A DNA stretch of 64,000 nt from G963668185 sp965237445. GTDB lineage: Bacteria > Chloroflexota > Dehalococcoidia > Lucifugimonadales > G963668185. This document shows positions 17,155 to 25,509 of the stretch, piece after piece. A program made the position numbers and the translations under genes. Location: the NCBI GenBank assembly GCA_965237445.1, contig OZ250142.1, positions 744,001-808,000 on the forward strand. Reading direction: 5' to 3'. The notes under the pieces are model-generated. The model was not told the DNA's origin. It ran no database searches and worked only from the letters and a program-made list of their open reading frames with translations. How positions within the stretch are numbered: position 1 is the stretch's first letter; every line of letters begins with the position of its first letter.

Positions 17155-17545
17155 CTCTTCTCAGATTTTGTGTTCCGTTTTGTTCCATTATGTTCCGTTT
17201 CGTAGCTGAGAACCGGTCGGTTGCGGAGCAGTTTCGGAACACCTTTGGAACATGAACGGAACCTAATCGGGGCACCTGTGGAACACAAATGGAACACGGG
17301 GGTTCCTGGTCGCGTGCGGTCCATCGGGGCCAGCGGCCAGAAGCGGCCAATTCGTAGCTGAGAGACGATGTCAAGTTCTCCACGAGCGGCCAGAACCGGC
17401 CAAAAGCGGCCGCCAGGGCATGGCTCCTTCGGCAGGCTCTGGACGGAGTCTGTACCCATAGATGCGCGGGTCGAGGTGTGACTGCGGTTGTCGATGGCAT
17501 TCATGCATCAATAATAGCACTAGAGTTCGCTTAGGTCAAACGATC
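17155..17545 (-). repeat. Iteron-like dispersed repeat element, copy 1
   Basis: Non-coding element sharing parts with 45250-45740. It contains three 10-bp repeats TGTTCCGTTT / TGTTCCATTA / TGTTCCGTTT (17171-17200), two copies of TTCGTAGCTGAGA (about 17199 and 17351), and a run of 10-bp units of the form GCGGCCAGAA / GCGGCCAAAA (about 17333-17412). GGAACA/TGTTCC words recur between 17170 and 17300. The high-coordinate end holds a promoter on the minus strand followed upstream by GCATGAC, as in copy 2. No protein reading of this stretch is convincing. Confidence 0.6.
17511..17539 (-). promoter_or_regulatory. Conserved promoter of repeat element copy 1
   Basis: On the minus strand TTGACC, 17-bp spacer, TATTAT. 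Copy 2 has TTGCCC, 17 bp, TATTAT at the equivalent place, and the spacers share CGAAC and TGC positions. It would transcribe the repeat element leftward. Confidence 0.6.
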
Positions 17546-17897
17546 GCATGACGTCGCAGTTTCCGTTACCCAAGCAGGGAGTGCACGGTAAGTCTCCGGT
17601 TACTAAATGTGGCGACCGCCTAGTGGCAGTTCTGTGCTGTACAGATGCCCCATTCCAACACTTCGAATTTGCTCACGACAGGTGCTTCCACAGCGGACTG
17701 GCGAAGTGACGGAGGAATTGCCGTACTGGCCGAAACGAACGTTGCCCGAGCGTTCGAAGAAGGTGGGGGAGACCGCAAAGCAGGAGAGTTTGACAGCGCT
17801 TAGTTGAGTAGCCCCGCAGATAGTAACCACCATCGATGTGCCGACTACTGAACCGGGAGTTACATCAACTCTAGCAGCGCCAGGGGGGCCGGTTGCT
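17546..17897. other. Intergenic stretch with no supportable gene
   Basis: Between repeat copy 1 and the end of atpC. A 66-codon open frame on the plus strand (17607-17807) ends in a protein-like tail rich in Lys/Glu but has no recognisable motif or ribosome site. I cannot support a gene here. Confidence 0.4.
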
Positions 17898-18335
17898 TTA
17901 CCGGGCAGGAACTCCTGGCCGCGGCGCGCGTCTTCCTCGACGGCGAGCGACCTTAAGCCTTGCCTGTGAACGCCTGAGCGAAGCCATGGCGCGCTCCAAG
18001 TCCATGGCAGCCGTTGCGCCAACAACACGTTCCTGCGCCCGGTCCATTGCCTCAGCGGCCCTGTCCTCGTCGATCTCGTCCTCCCGCTCAGCGGTATCGG
18101 CCAAGACCGTGACTTTGTTGCCGAGCACCTCGAGGAACCCGCTTCCCACTGCCATGTAGGCGTCCTGTCCGCCCTGCCGTACCAGAATCTCGCCCGGCTT
18201 CAACGCGGTAAGCAGCGGCGCGTGGCGCGGAAGGATGCCGAGTTCTCCGTCTATGCCCGGAGCAACAATCATGTCCACGTCTTCAGAGTAGACGACTCTC
18301 TCCGGCGAAACGACTTCCAGACGCATGGGAGCCAC
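17898..18335 (-). CDS. atpC: ATP synthase F1 subunit epsilon
   Basis: 145 aa. The N-terminal beta-sandwich MRLEVVSPERVVYSEDVDMIVAPGIDGELGILPRHAPLLTAL is diagnostic; the C-terminal helical pair (regulatory, from about residue 95) is present, ending in a basic tail RRRGRRAPRP longer than usual. GTG 18335 has GGAGGT five bases upstream. Central stalk subunit coupling rotation to catalysis and inhibiting ATP hydrolysis. Last gene of the atp operon, 30 bp after atpD. Confidence 0.95.
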   Translation of the reverse strand: MAPMRLEVVSPERVVYSEDVDMIVAPGIDGELGILPRHAPLLTALKPGEILVRQGGQDAYMAVGSGFLEVLGNKVTVLADTAEREDEIDEDRAAEAMDRAQERVVGATAAMDLERAMASLRRSQARLKVARRRGRRAPRPGVPAR

Positions 18336-18365
18336 GGTGTACCTCCTCGGCGACCCTGCGCGGGC

Positions 18366-19763
18366 CTAGGAGCCCGCCGCCATCTGCGCGGCCTTCTCCA
18401 CAGCCTCTTCAATGGACCCAATCATGTAGAAGGCCTGCTCGGGCAGATCGTCGTGCTTGCCATCCAAGATCTCCACGAAGCCGCGGACGGTCTCCCTGAC
18501 TGGAACGTAACGGCCCTGCTGGCCGGTGAACACTTCTGCCACATAGAAAGGCTGCGTGAGAAACCGCTGGATCTTGCGGGCTCGGGCAACGATGGCACGG
18601 TCCTCGTCCGAGAGTTCTTCAACGCCCAAAATGGCAATTATGTCCTGCAGGTCCCGGTACCGCTGAAGGACCTGCAGGACTCCCCTAGCGGCATCGTAGT
18701 GGTCCTGACCAACGATCGCAGGCTCCAGGATCCTTGACGACGAAGCCAGCGGGTCCACGGCCGGGTACAGGGCCTGTTCAACGAGGGCCCTGTCCAGCGA
18801 AATCACTGCGTCCAAGTGCCCGAACGTGGTGACGATGCCGGGGTCAGTATAGTCGTCGGCCGGAACGTAGATGGCCTGGAACGACGTAATTGAGCCGGTG
18901 GCGCTTGAGGTAATCCGTTCTTCCAATTCGCCCATCTCGGTGCCCAAAGTAGGCTGGTAGCCGACAGCGGAAGGCATACGTCCGAGAAGAGCGGACACTT
19001 CCATGCCCGCAAGAATGTAACGGTAAATGTTGTCGATAAACAGGAGGACGTCCTGGCCGCGCTCCTCCTTGAAGAACTCGGCCATGGTCAGTCCAGTCAT
19101 GCCCACCCTGGCTCGAACCCCGGGCGGTTCATTCATCTGGCCGAACACGAGAACGGTGCTGTCGATAACGCCGGACTCCTGCATCTCGTGCCAGAGGTCG
19201 TTGCCTTCGCGGGACCTCTCGCCCACTCCCGCGAACACGGAAACGCCCTGGTGTTCCGCGCCGATGTTGCGGATGAGTTCCTGAATGATCACGGTCTTGC
19301 CGGTACCCGCGCCACCGTAGGCTCCCACCTTGCCGCCCCTAGTGAACGGTGTCATCAGGTCCATGACCTTGATGCCTGTTTCCAGTATCTCGATACTGGT
19401 AGCCTGGTCCTGGAAGCCTGGCGGCCTCCGGTGGATCGGCCACGCCAGTTCGGCACCAACGTCGCCCTTGCCGTCGAGTGTTTCACCAAGAACATTGAAC
19501 AGACGGCCGAGGGTGGCCTCCCCTACGGGAACTGCTATCGGCTGGCCCGTGTCATGCACATCGACACCGCGCCGCAGCCCCTCTGTGGGTCCCAAGCCCA
19601 AGCACCGTACCCAGTTGTTGCCGATGTGCTGTTCCACCTCAAGAACGAGCCGGTCCTCTCCCACCGCGGTCTCCAGCGCATTGAAAACCGCCGGCATTCC
19701 GTCGGGCGGGAACTCAACGTCTACTACGGTGCCGATAATCTGTATTACCTTACCCGTCGCCAT
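18366..19763 (-). CDS. atpD: ATP synthase F1 subunit beta
   Basis: 465 aa catalytic subunit. P-loop GGAGTGKT near residue 150, catalytic Glu in GVGERSREGNDLW, Walker B VLLFIDNIYR, and ALLGRMPSAVGYQPTLGTEMG; note IYR where most species have IFR. C-terminal EELSDEDR (DELSEED-like) motif at the gamma contact. ATG 19763 follows GGAGGG. Six-gene F1 cluster member; forms alpha3beta3 hexamer on the cytoplasmic side. Confidence 0.98.
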   Translation of the reverse strand: MATGKVIQIIGTVVDVEFPPDGMPAVFNALETAVGEDRLVLEVEQHIGNNWVRCLGLGPTEGLRRGVDVHDTGQPIAVPVGEATLGRLFNVLGETLDGKGDVGAELAWPIHRRPPGFQDQATSIEILETGIKVMDLMTPFTRGGKVGAYGGAGTGKTVIIQELIRNIGAEHQGVSVFAGVGERSREGNDLWHEMQESGVIDSTVLVFGQMNEPPGVRARVGMTGLTMAEFFKEERGQDVLLFIDNIYRYILAGMEVSALLGRMPSAVGYQPTLGTEMGELEERITSSATGSITSFQAIYVPADDYTDPGIVTTFGHLDAVISLDRALVEQALYPAVDPLASSSRILEPAIVGQDHYDAARGVLQVLQRYRDLQDIIAILGVEELSDEDRAIVARARKIQRFLTQPFYVAEVFTGQQGRYVPVRETVRGFVEILDGKHDDLPEQAFYMIGSIEEAVEKAAQMAAGS

Positions 19764-19796
19764 TGTCCCTCCTTGAAGTCCGCACCTACCAAGCTT

Positions 19797-20657
19797 CTAT
19801 GCCTCGATCGCGGCCGCGCCGCCGACAAGGTCGAGAAGCTCCCCAGTTATCATGTCCTGTCGGGCCTTGTTCATCTCAAGCGTCAGGTCATCGATCATCT
19901 CGTTGGCGTTGTCCGTTGCGTTCTGCATAGCCACCATGCGGGCGGACTGCTCGCTGGCGACGCCCTCAAGTACTGCATGGTAAATCTGCATCTCGATGAA
20001 GCGGGGCAGCAGTACCGCCAACACCGCCAGGGCATCAGGTTCATAGATGTACCCGACCGCCTCCGTTTGATCGAGCTCGGCCGGCTCGACCGGAATCAGT
20101 TGAAGGATCCTGGGCCGCTGAACCGTGGTGCTCAAAAAGTCTCCATAGGAGATGAACACAGCATCGGACTCGCCTGCCAGATAGTCATCTATCGCAATTC
20201 GGGCGATGGGTGTCAAATCGGCGTACGAAGGCCTGTCTCCCAGATCACTGAAGACGGCCTTGACGTTGGCGCCGGCCCGCACGAAGAAGTCGCGCCCCTT
20301 CCTTCCGACCGCGACTATCGAAGCGCTCTCGGCATGGTCCACCAGAAACTGGCCCGCGGCGCGGTTGAGGTTGGAGTTTAGTCCACCGGTCAGACCTCTG
20401 TCCGGCGTGATGTGAATCAACTGGACCCGTTGAACTTCCCTTGGGGTCAGCAGATCGTGGGCCTCCTCCTCGTCGCGGGGCTGCGCGGCGAGGTGAGAGA
20501 GGAGCGAGCGCATCGTCTCGGCGTAGGGACGGCTCTGCAAGGCCATCTCCTGAGCGCGCCGCATCTTGGACGCGGCAATCATGGACATGGCCTTAGTTAT
20601 CTTGGCCGTGTTCTCGACGCTCCGAACGCGCCGTCTTATCTGTCTCAGGTTTGGCAT
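19797..20657 (-). CDS. atpG: ATP synthase F1 subunit gamma
   Basis: 286 aa, normal size. The N-terminal helix NLRQIRRRVRSVENTAKITKAMSMIAASKMRRAQ and the C-terminal helix RMVAMQNATDNANEMIDDLTLEMNKARQ are the coiled-coil rotor segments; the central Rossmann-like domain has SDRGLTGGLNSNLNR. It connects the c-ring rotation to the beta subunits. Between atpA and atpD as in most bacterial operons. Confidence 0.97.
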   Translation of the reverse strand: MPNLRQIRRRVRSVENTAKITKAMSMIAASKMRRAQEMALQSRPYAETMRSLLSHLAAQPRDEEEAHDLLTPREVQRVQLIHITPDRGLTGGLNSNLNRAAGQFLVDHAESASIVAVGRKGRDFFVRAGANVKAVFSDLGDRPSYADLTPIARIAIDDYLAGESDAVFISYGDFLSTTVQRPRILQLIPVEPAELDQTEAVGYIYEPDALAVLAVLLPRFIEMQIYHAVLEGVASEQSARMVAMQNATDNANEMIDDLTLEMNKARQDMITGELLDLVGGAAAIEA

Positions 20658-20706
20658 TGTCTTTAGTGCCGCAAAACTTCAGCAGACCGAAAGCTCCGAG
20701 TCCGGC

Positions 20707-22218
20707 CTAGTACGGCACGTTCTCCTTGAACTCCTCGATGGCGACCCTGAGGGCCTTGTCCAACTCGTCGTCGATTTCCTTTTTATCGGTTATCTGCGTC
20801 AAAGTGTCAGGGTGGTTCGAGTCCATGAAGCTTCGCAGTCCCGTCTCGAAGTCACGCACCTTGGCAATCTCGACGTCGTCCAAGAACCCGTTGACGAGAG
20901 CGAACAGTATCGTCACCTCGTGCTCCAGGGGCACAGGCTCGTTCTGGTCCTGCTTGAGGATCTCTGTGCCTCTCTGCCCGCGCTCCAGCTGGTCGCGTGT
21001 GGCCTGATCGAGGTCGGACGTGCCGAACTGGGCGAATGTGGCCAACTCCCGATACTGCGCCAGGTCAAGGCGAAGACGCCCTGCCACGCTGCGAACTGCC
21101 CTGGTCTGCGCGGCGCTGCCCACCCGGGAGACGGAGAGACCGGCATTGATGGCGGGCCTGATTCCTGAGTTGAACAGCTCCGGCTCCAGGTAAATCTGGC
21201 CGTCCGTGATGGAAATTACATTTGTAGGAACGTACGCAGACACGTCGCCGGCAAGCGTCTCGATGACTGGAAGCGCGGTAAGCGAACCGCCACCGTGCTC
21301 CTCGTCCAGCCTCGCGGCCCTTTCGAGCAGACGGCTGTGCAGATAGAAGACATCTCCCGGATAAGCCTCTCTGCCGGGCGGGCGCCTTAGCAAGAGGGAC
21401 ATCTGACGGTACGCCCACGCGTGCTTTGAGAGGTCATCGTAGATAATCAGGGCATCCCTGCCCTGGTGCATCACCTCTTCCCCCATGGCGCAGCCCGCGT
21501 ACGGGGCAAGATACTGCATGGGCGCCGGATCCGCGGCATTGGCGGCTACGATAATGGTGTGGTCCATTGCGCCGCGCTCTTCAAGGAGGGCCACAGTCTG
21601 CGCGACTTTTCCCACCCTCTGTCCGATGGCCACGTAGATGCAGAGCAGGTCGCCGCCCTTCTGGTTAATGATCGTGTCTGTGGCAAGAGTGGACTTGCCC
21701 GTTGACCGGTCGCCGATAATCAGCTCGCGCTGGCCGCGACCGACCGGGATCATCGCGTCGATGGCCTTGACGCCCGTCTGCACAGGTGTGTCCACGCCCT
21801 GGCGAATAGCAACGCCCGGCGCGACCACCTCGACAGGCCTTGTGACTTCCGAAGTGATTGGCCCCTTGCCGTCCATGGGTTGACCGAGGGCGTCCACGAC
21901 GCGTCCGATGAGCTGGTCACCGACAGGCACCTCGACGATGCGCCCGGTGCTCCGGACCTCGTCGCCTTCCTTCAAACCGGCAGGGTCTCCCATGATCACC
22001 ACGCCGACGCTGTCCTCTTCCAGGTTGAGGGCCATGGCAGTGGTGCCGTCCTGGAATTCCACGAGCTCGCCGTAGCTTACGCCGGACAGACCGTGGATAC
22101 GGGCAATGCCGTCGCCGACTTCCACGACGACGCCGACATCCACCATTGTCAGCTGCTGGCCGAACTCCTGTATTTGCCGCTTGATTACGGACGCAATGTC
22201 CTGTCCCCTAACTGCCAT
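20707..22218 (-). CDS. atpA: ATP synthase F1 subunit alpha
   Basis: 503 aa. P-loop GDRSTGKS near residue 170, DGIARIHGLSGVSYGELVEF at the N-terminus, and LLRRPPGREAYPGDVFYLHSRLLERAA in the middle. The N-terminal helix (residues 1-25) that binds delta is present. Non-catalytic nucleotide site. ATG 22218 follows GGAGGATG. Sits between atpH and atpG. Confidence 0.98.
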   Translation of the reverse strand: MAVRGQDIASVIKRQIQEFGQQLTMVDVGVVVEVGDGIARIHGLSGVSYGELVEFQDGTTAMALNLEEDSVGVVIMGDPAGLKEGDEVRSTGRIVEVPVGDQLIGRVVDALGQPMDGKGPITSEVTRPVEVVAPGVAIRQGVDTPVQTGVKAIDAMIPVGRGQRELIIGDRSTGKSTLATDTIINQKGGDLLCIYVAIGQRVGKVAQTVALLEERGAMDHTIIVAANAADPAPMQYLAPYAGCAMGEEVMHQGRDALIIYDDLSKHAWAYRQMSLLLRRPPGREAYPGDVFYLHSRLLERAARLDEEHGGGSLTALPVIETLAGDVSAYVPTNVISITDGQIYLEPELFNSGIRPAINAGLSVSRVGSAAQTRAVRSVAGRLRLDLAQYRELATFAQFGTSDLDQATRDQLERGQRGTEILKQDQNEPVPLEHEVTILFALVNGFLDDVEIAKVRDFETGLRSFMDSNHPDTLTQITDKKEIDDELDKALRVAIEEFKENVPY

Positions 22219-22271
22219 CGGTCATCCTCCGTTCGAAGAGGGTCAACGGGCGCAAAAGACGCGCGCAAGCG

Positions 22272-22811
22272 TCAACGGCCATGGACCAATCTCTTCCTCA
22301 TTCCTTCCAAACGAGTCCGCGTGCTGCCATCTATCACCTGGTCCCCAACGCGGGCGATGATACCGCCCAGTATGCTGGGGTCTTCACGCGAACTGATTAC
22401 CACATCCCGCCCAGCGACACCTCTGAGCATCTCCGACAACCGGGCCGCCTGCTCGGGGTCCATAGGCACCGCGGTAACGACCTCCGCCCTCACCACGCCG
22501 CGGTGCGAGTCAACCATGGCTGCGAACTCGTTCGCCAAGTCGGGCGCGATGCGAGCGGCGTTCTTGGAGGCCAGAAGACTCAGCAGGTTACGGGTGAGGG
22601 GCCGAATCGAGTCGCCGAAAAGCTCGTCGATCAAAGCAACCTTCCTCGAAGCGGTCAGTTGCGGAGAGTCGAGCGCGTCCCCCAACGATTCAGTTTCAAC
22701 GGCCGTCCCGATTATCTGCAGATCTTGGAGCCAGCCGTCCAGATCGTCTGCCTCCAAGGCGAGTTCAAAGGCGGCCTGCGCATACCGACGTGCCGAAGCT
22801 CGATACGCCAC
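22272..22811 (-). CDS. atpH: ATP synthase F1 subunit delta
   Basis: 179 aa OSCP/delta subunit of the peripheral stalk. Typical opening AYRASARRYAQAAFELALE, and C-terminal VVRAEVVTAVPMDPEQAARLSEML followed by DPSILGGIIARVGDQVIDGSTRTRL. It links the b dimer to alpha. Separated from atpF by a 163-bp gap that carries a palindromic repeat, an unusually long space inside this operon. Confidence 0.95.
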   Translation of the reverse strand: MAYRASARRYAQAAFELALEADDLDGWLQDLQIIGTAVETESLGDALDSPQLTASRKVALIDELFGDSIRPLTRNLLSLLASKNAARIAPDLANEFAAMVDSHRGVVRAEVVTAVPMDPEQAARLSEMLRGVAGRDVVISSREDPSILGGIIARVGDQVIDGSTRTRLEGMRKRLVHGR

Positions 22812-22885
22812 GATTTAGTCCTCTAGAGCCCGTTCTTCAGTAGCTGTTCAAACTCGATGAGTTCAATGCCCCGTGCCACCCCTGG

Positions 22886-22905
22886 ATTCCCGCCTTCGCG
22901 GGTAT
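22886..22905. repeat. Dispersed palindrome between atpF and atpH
   Basis: ATTCCCGC-CTTC-GCGGGTAT hairpin (5-bp GC stem plus partial flanks), the form GATTCCCGCCTTCGCGGGAATGAC known as a widespread intergenic palindrome in bacterial genomes. It sits in the 163-bp atpF-atpH spacer. Confidence 0.6.
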
Positions 22906-22974
22906 GACGGCAAGAACAGGTCTCTCCGTCACTAAGGGTTACCCACACGGCCTGAACAGTCTCGTTCTTCATAG

Positions 22975-23475
22975 CTAGTTGCGCCGGACCTGCAGGCCTT
23001 CCTCGAGGACGTTTTCGATCAACTGCCTGTGCCCTTCCCCGTCCACCGCGCTCTCAATCACGCGTTCAGCTGCCGTAACGGCAAGTCCAGTGAACTCCCT
23101 GCGCAGGTCCTCGATCGCGTTGTCCCGCTCCCTTTGGAGAGCCTGTTCAGCCCGTTCCCGCTCCAAACGGATTTCGTCGCGGGCCTTAGCGAGCTCCTCC
23201 TCACGGTAGCGCTCTGCTACTTCGCGCGCCTGGGCAATCATCTGCTGCCCTTCGGCGCGGGCGGACTCAATCTGTTGACGCATCTCTTCCTGAGACTGCT
23301 CGGACTCCTGCCGGACCCTGTCGGCCGTCTCCAGACTCTCCCTGATCCGCTGGGAGCGATTGTCCAGCATCCTGACGATTGGCTTGTACAGCAGCACGTA
23401 CAGGATGGCGAACAGCGCCAGGAAGCTGACTAACTGAGTTATCAGCCCGGGAATACTTATGCCTAAGGCTTCCAT
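22975..23475 (-). CDS. atpF: ATP synthase F0 subunit b
   Basis: 166 aa. One N-terminal membrane helix (residues about 8-30, IPGLITQLVSFLALFAILYVLLYKPI) and then a long charged helix rich in Arg/Glu/Gln (RIRESLETADRVRQESEQ...), forming the dimeric peripheral stalk. ATG 23475 is used. Single b-type gene; no b' paralogue is seen in the operon. Confidence 0.95.
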   Translation of the reverse strand: MEALGISIPGLITQLVSFLALFAILYVLLYKPIVRMLDNRSQRIRESLETADRVRQESEQSQEEMRQQIESARAEGQQMIAQAREVAERYREEELAKARDEIRLERERAEQALQRERDNAIEDLRREFTGLAVTAAERVIESAVDGEGHRQLIENVLEEGLQVRRN

Positions 23476-23553
23476 GCCTCTATCTCCGTTGAATCGTTAG
23501 GGCGGGAGTAAGTTAGTAGGCTACAGAACTCGCTTCTGTCACCCTCAGCCCAA

Positions 23554-23576
23554 CCCTCTCCCATCGAGGGAGAGGG
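23554..23576. repeat. Perfect 9-bp palindrome between atpE and atpF
   Basis: CCCTCTCCC-ATCGA-GGGAGAGGG in the 115-bp gap between the c and b subunit genes. Similar CCTCTCCC...GGGAGAGG elements are common dispersed palindromes. In the operon transcript it would form a strong hairpin just after the c-subunit coding region. Confidence 0.6.
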
Positions 23577-23590
23577 AGCTATGGAACTAA

Positions 23591-23815
23591 CTAGACGAAC
23601 TTAATGATGACGGCCACGACCAGGGCGTAAATGGCGATTGCCTCAGCAAACGCGATGGCCAGGATCATGTTTTGCTGAATCGGGCCAGCCGCCTCAGGGT
23701 TCCGGCCCAATGACTCCATTGCCTTGGCGGCAAGCAGGCCGATTCCAAGGCCGGGACCGATACCTCCGAGACCGATTGCCAATCCGGCTCCAATATTGCC
23801 GATGTCGCCTTCCAT
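23591..23815 (-). CDS. atpE: ATP synthase F0 subunit c
   Basis: 74 aa proteolipid hairpin of two membrane helices joined by the polar loop GRNPEA. Ion-carrying Glu lies in AFAEAIAIYALV in helix 2. Helix 1 (IGAGLAIGLGGIGPGLGIGLLAAKAME) lacks the Gln, and helix 2 lacks the ES pair, of Na+-translocating c subunits, so H+ coupling is expected. Forms the rotating ring in the cytoplasmic membrane. Confidence 0.96.
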   Translation of the reverse strand: MEGDIGNIGAGLAIGLGGIGPGLGIGLLAAKAMESLGRNPEAAGPIQQNMILAIAFAEAIAIYALVVAVIIKFV

Positions 23816-23875
23816 CGATAGACCTCCGCTAGCTTTGACTTCCAGGTTGCCGGTTACGGTGAGAATTCAATCGCA

Positions 23876-24937
23876 TCAATGACCCTCGTCGTGGGCGACT
23901 GTGGCCGTCGATGCAAAGACAAGTGTGAGCATGGAGAAGATGAATGCCTGAATCAGGCCTACGAACAGTTCCAATCCCAGGAACGGCATGATGCCTATGA
24001 GCGGCAAGAGGAATGCCATGGCGAAAAGCAGTACTTCTCCGGCGAAGATGTTCCCGAAGAGCCGGAACGTAAAGCTGATGACGCGCGCGATCTCGCTAAT
24101 GGCCTCGAGAAGGCCAACGAACAGCCAAATGGGGCCCTGCCTGACGTTTATAAACTTGCCGACGTGTCCGAAGACTCCGAGGGAGCGGAACGCCCAGAAG
24201 TGGATCATAACCATGGCCACTAATGCGATGGCCAACGTTGTGTTGATGTCTGTGTTGGCGCTGCGGAGGAAAGGCACTAGCAGACCGGCCCTTGGCCGAT
24301 CTTCCTCCTCAGTGTGTTCGTACTCCGCCCCCGTGATCTCAGTTCCCACCGACCCGAAATTCTGTACGGTCAGAGCGCCGTCACCTTCGAAAATGGCCAG
24401 CTTGACGGTCTCAAGGTTGGCGTGCTCGCCCTCCTTCTTGGCCTTGTCCTCTGCATGGTGGATGACCTCTTCGGCAGGCTCAAACCTGCCGATGGTGCCG
24501 AAGCCGGGGAGTATGCCGAGCCAGTTGGCCGCCACAATGAAGATGAAGATGGTCATAACCAGCGGAAAGAACCGGCGGGCCTTTTCCTTGCCGGCCACGC
24601 TCTCGGTGAGGTTCAAGAAGAACTCAATGACCACCTCGAACAGGCTCTGGAGTCCGCTGGGGACCTCTTTCATGCGCCGGGTGGCGAAGAACGCCAGAGC
24701 CGCCAACACGAGAATTGTGAGCCACGTGGCCAGCATCGTGTTGGTGAGCTTCCAGCCCGGCAGAAGTTCGTCGGCCAGCACGGGCTCGGCGGCGAGCTGC
24801 AGATGCGGGAGCGGAGCGCCGAGGAATCCTCCGCCAAACTCGTTTCCGAGCGCACCACCCGCCAACCCCAAGACGAGGAGCACCGCGAAAACGACGATTA
24901 CAACAAGGATCTTCGGGTTGCCAAGCAGTTTGGACAC
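23876..24937 (-). CDS. atpB: ATP synthase F0 subunit a
   Basis: 353 aa, long for subunit a. Essential Arg is in ISFTFRLFGNIFAGEVLL; membrane helices also at residues 8-28, 65-85 and 125-145. An extra hydrophilic stretch of about 75 residues rich in Glu/His/Lys (from GRFEPAEEVIHHAEDKAKK to EEEDRPRAG) separates two helices. The start is GTG 24937, overlapping the stop of atpZ by one base (TAGTG), so translation is coupled. Provides the proton half-channels next to the c-ring. Confidence 0.95.
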   Translation of the reverse strand: MSKLLGNPKILVVIVVFAVLLVLGLAGGALGNEFGGGFLGAPLPHLQLAAEPVLADELLPGWKLTNTMLATWLTILVLAALAFFATRRMKEVPSGLQSLFEVVIEFFLNLTESVAGKEKARRFFPLVMTIFIFIVAANWLGILPGFGTIGRFEPAEEVIHHAEDKAKKEGEHANLETVKLAIFEGDGALTVQNFGSVGTEITGAEYEHTEEEDRPRAGLLVPFLRSANTDINTTLAIALVAMVMIHFWAFRSLGVFGHVGKFINVRQGPIWLFVGLLEAISEIARVISFTFRLFGNIFAGEVLLFAMAFLLPLIGIMPFLGLELFVGLIQAFIFSMLTLVFASTATVAHDEGH

Positions 24938-25167
24938 TAGTCCGAGCCCTCGCTGGGCTCAGGCTGGAACAGATCCATAAGCATCTTCATCATGCCAATC
25001 ACGGCCATTGCGATTCCAAGACCCAACCCTATCAAAGTGAGAACTGGGCTCAAGTTGACCAACCGATCCAGCCACCAGCCACCCATCGCGCCTCCGGAGA
25101 TGCACAGTGCTACATACCAACCTACTCCAAGGAGCCGCAGTGCGGTGCGCTTCCCGCTGGAACTCAT
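24937..25167 (-). CDS. AtpZ/AtpI-like F0 accessory protein
   Basis: 76 aa with two predicted membrane helices (about residues 12-32 and 40-62: WYVALCISGGAMGGWWLDR, PVLTLIGLGLGIAMAVIGMMKML), the size and arrangement of AtpZ/AtpI proteins, which help c-ring assembly or Mg2+ handling. First gene of the operon. ATG 25167 is preceded by CGGAG. Overlaps atpB by one base. Confidence 0.8.
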   Translation of the reverse strand: MSSSGKRTALRLLGVGWYVALCISGGAMGGWWLDRLVNLSPVLTLIGLGLGIAMAVIGMMKMLMDLFQPEPSEGSD

Positions 25168-25183
25168 ACAGTCTCCGAACGGA

Positions 25184-25201
25184 TTGCGGATATTATCACA
25201 A
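25184..25201. promoter_or_regulatory. Rex-like site at the ATP synthase promoter
   Basis: Minus-strand TTGTGATAATATCCGCAA: perfect left half TTGTGA, right half CCGCAA matches TCACAA at 4 of 6 positions, spacing N6. It overlaps the -10 region of the atp promoter, where a bound repressor would block initiation. Confidence 0.5.
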
Positions 25202-25219
25202 AGTGGTTTTGCCGGTCAA
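25192..25219 (-). promoter_or_regulatory. Promoter of the ATP synthase operon
   Basis: Minus strand TTGACC (25214-25219), 16-bp spacer, GATAAT (25192-25197) with a TGT extension; TAATAT at 18 bp is the alternative -10. It lies 25 bp before the atpZ start codon. Confidence 0.65.
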
Positions 25220-25509
25220 TTTGGCCAAGCTCGGGCCGTTCTTGCAGGGTACCTTATCCGGTCTTGTTCGGACTGACCCAGGCGTGTGTAGAAGCGAAGC
25301 TGGAACCGGCGCATCGATCAAGGCCAGATGACCCCAAGGATCATGAACCAACCAGGGTGTGCGGGACCATGATCCTGCCTAGCATGCTGTGGCGGGAACC
25401 AAGCCCACCGCCATCGATTTGCAGGTAGCCGCTTCGACCAAGCGCAGGGCCAGCACTATGGCAGGCGGACACGCCATGACGCCGGATGAAACTCCCGACT
25501 GGGTGCGTC
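25220..25509. other. Intergenic stretch, unresolved
   Basis: Between the atp promoter and the end of the bifunctional nuclease gene. Contains partly protein-like frames on the minus strand (for example a segment GRSGYLQIDGGGLGSRH) without start signal or known family. I do not call a gene. Confidence 0.4.

Noticed and set aside
16953..17504. Minus-strand open frames across repeat copy 1
   Set aside because: Composition is low-complexity from the 10-bp repeats; two frames are equally open and no homologous frame is kept in copy 2.
17607..17807. Plus-strand 66-codon frame with Lys/Glu-rich tail
   Set aside because: Protein-like ending but no start signal, family or neighbours; left as unresolved intergenic sequence.
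23988..24980. 330-codon plus-strand open frame
   Set aside because: Mirror of atpB, which has clear membrane and Arg motifs on the minus strand.
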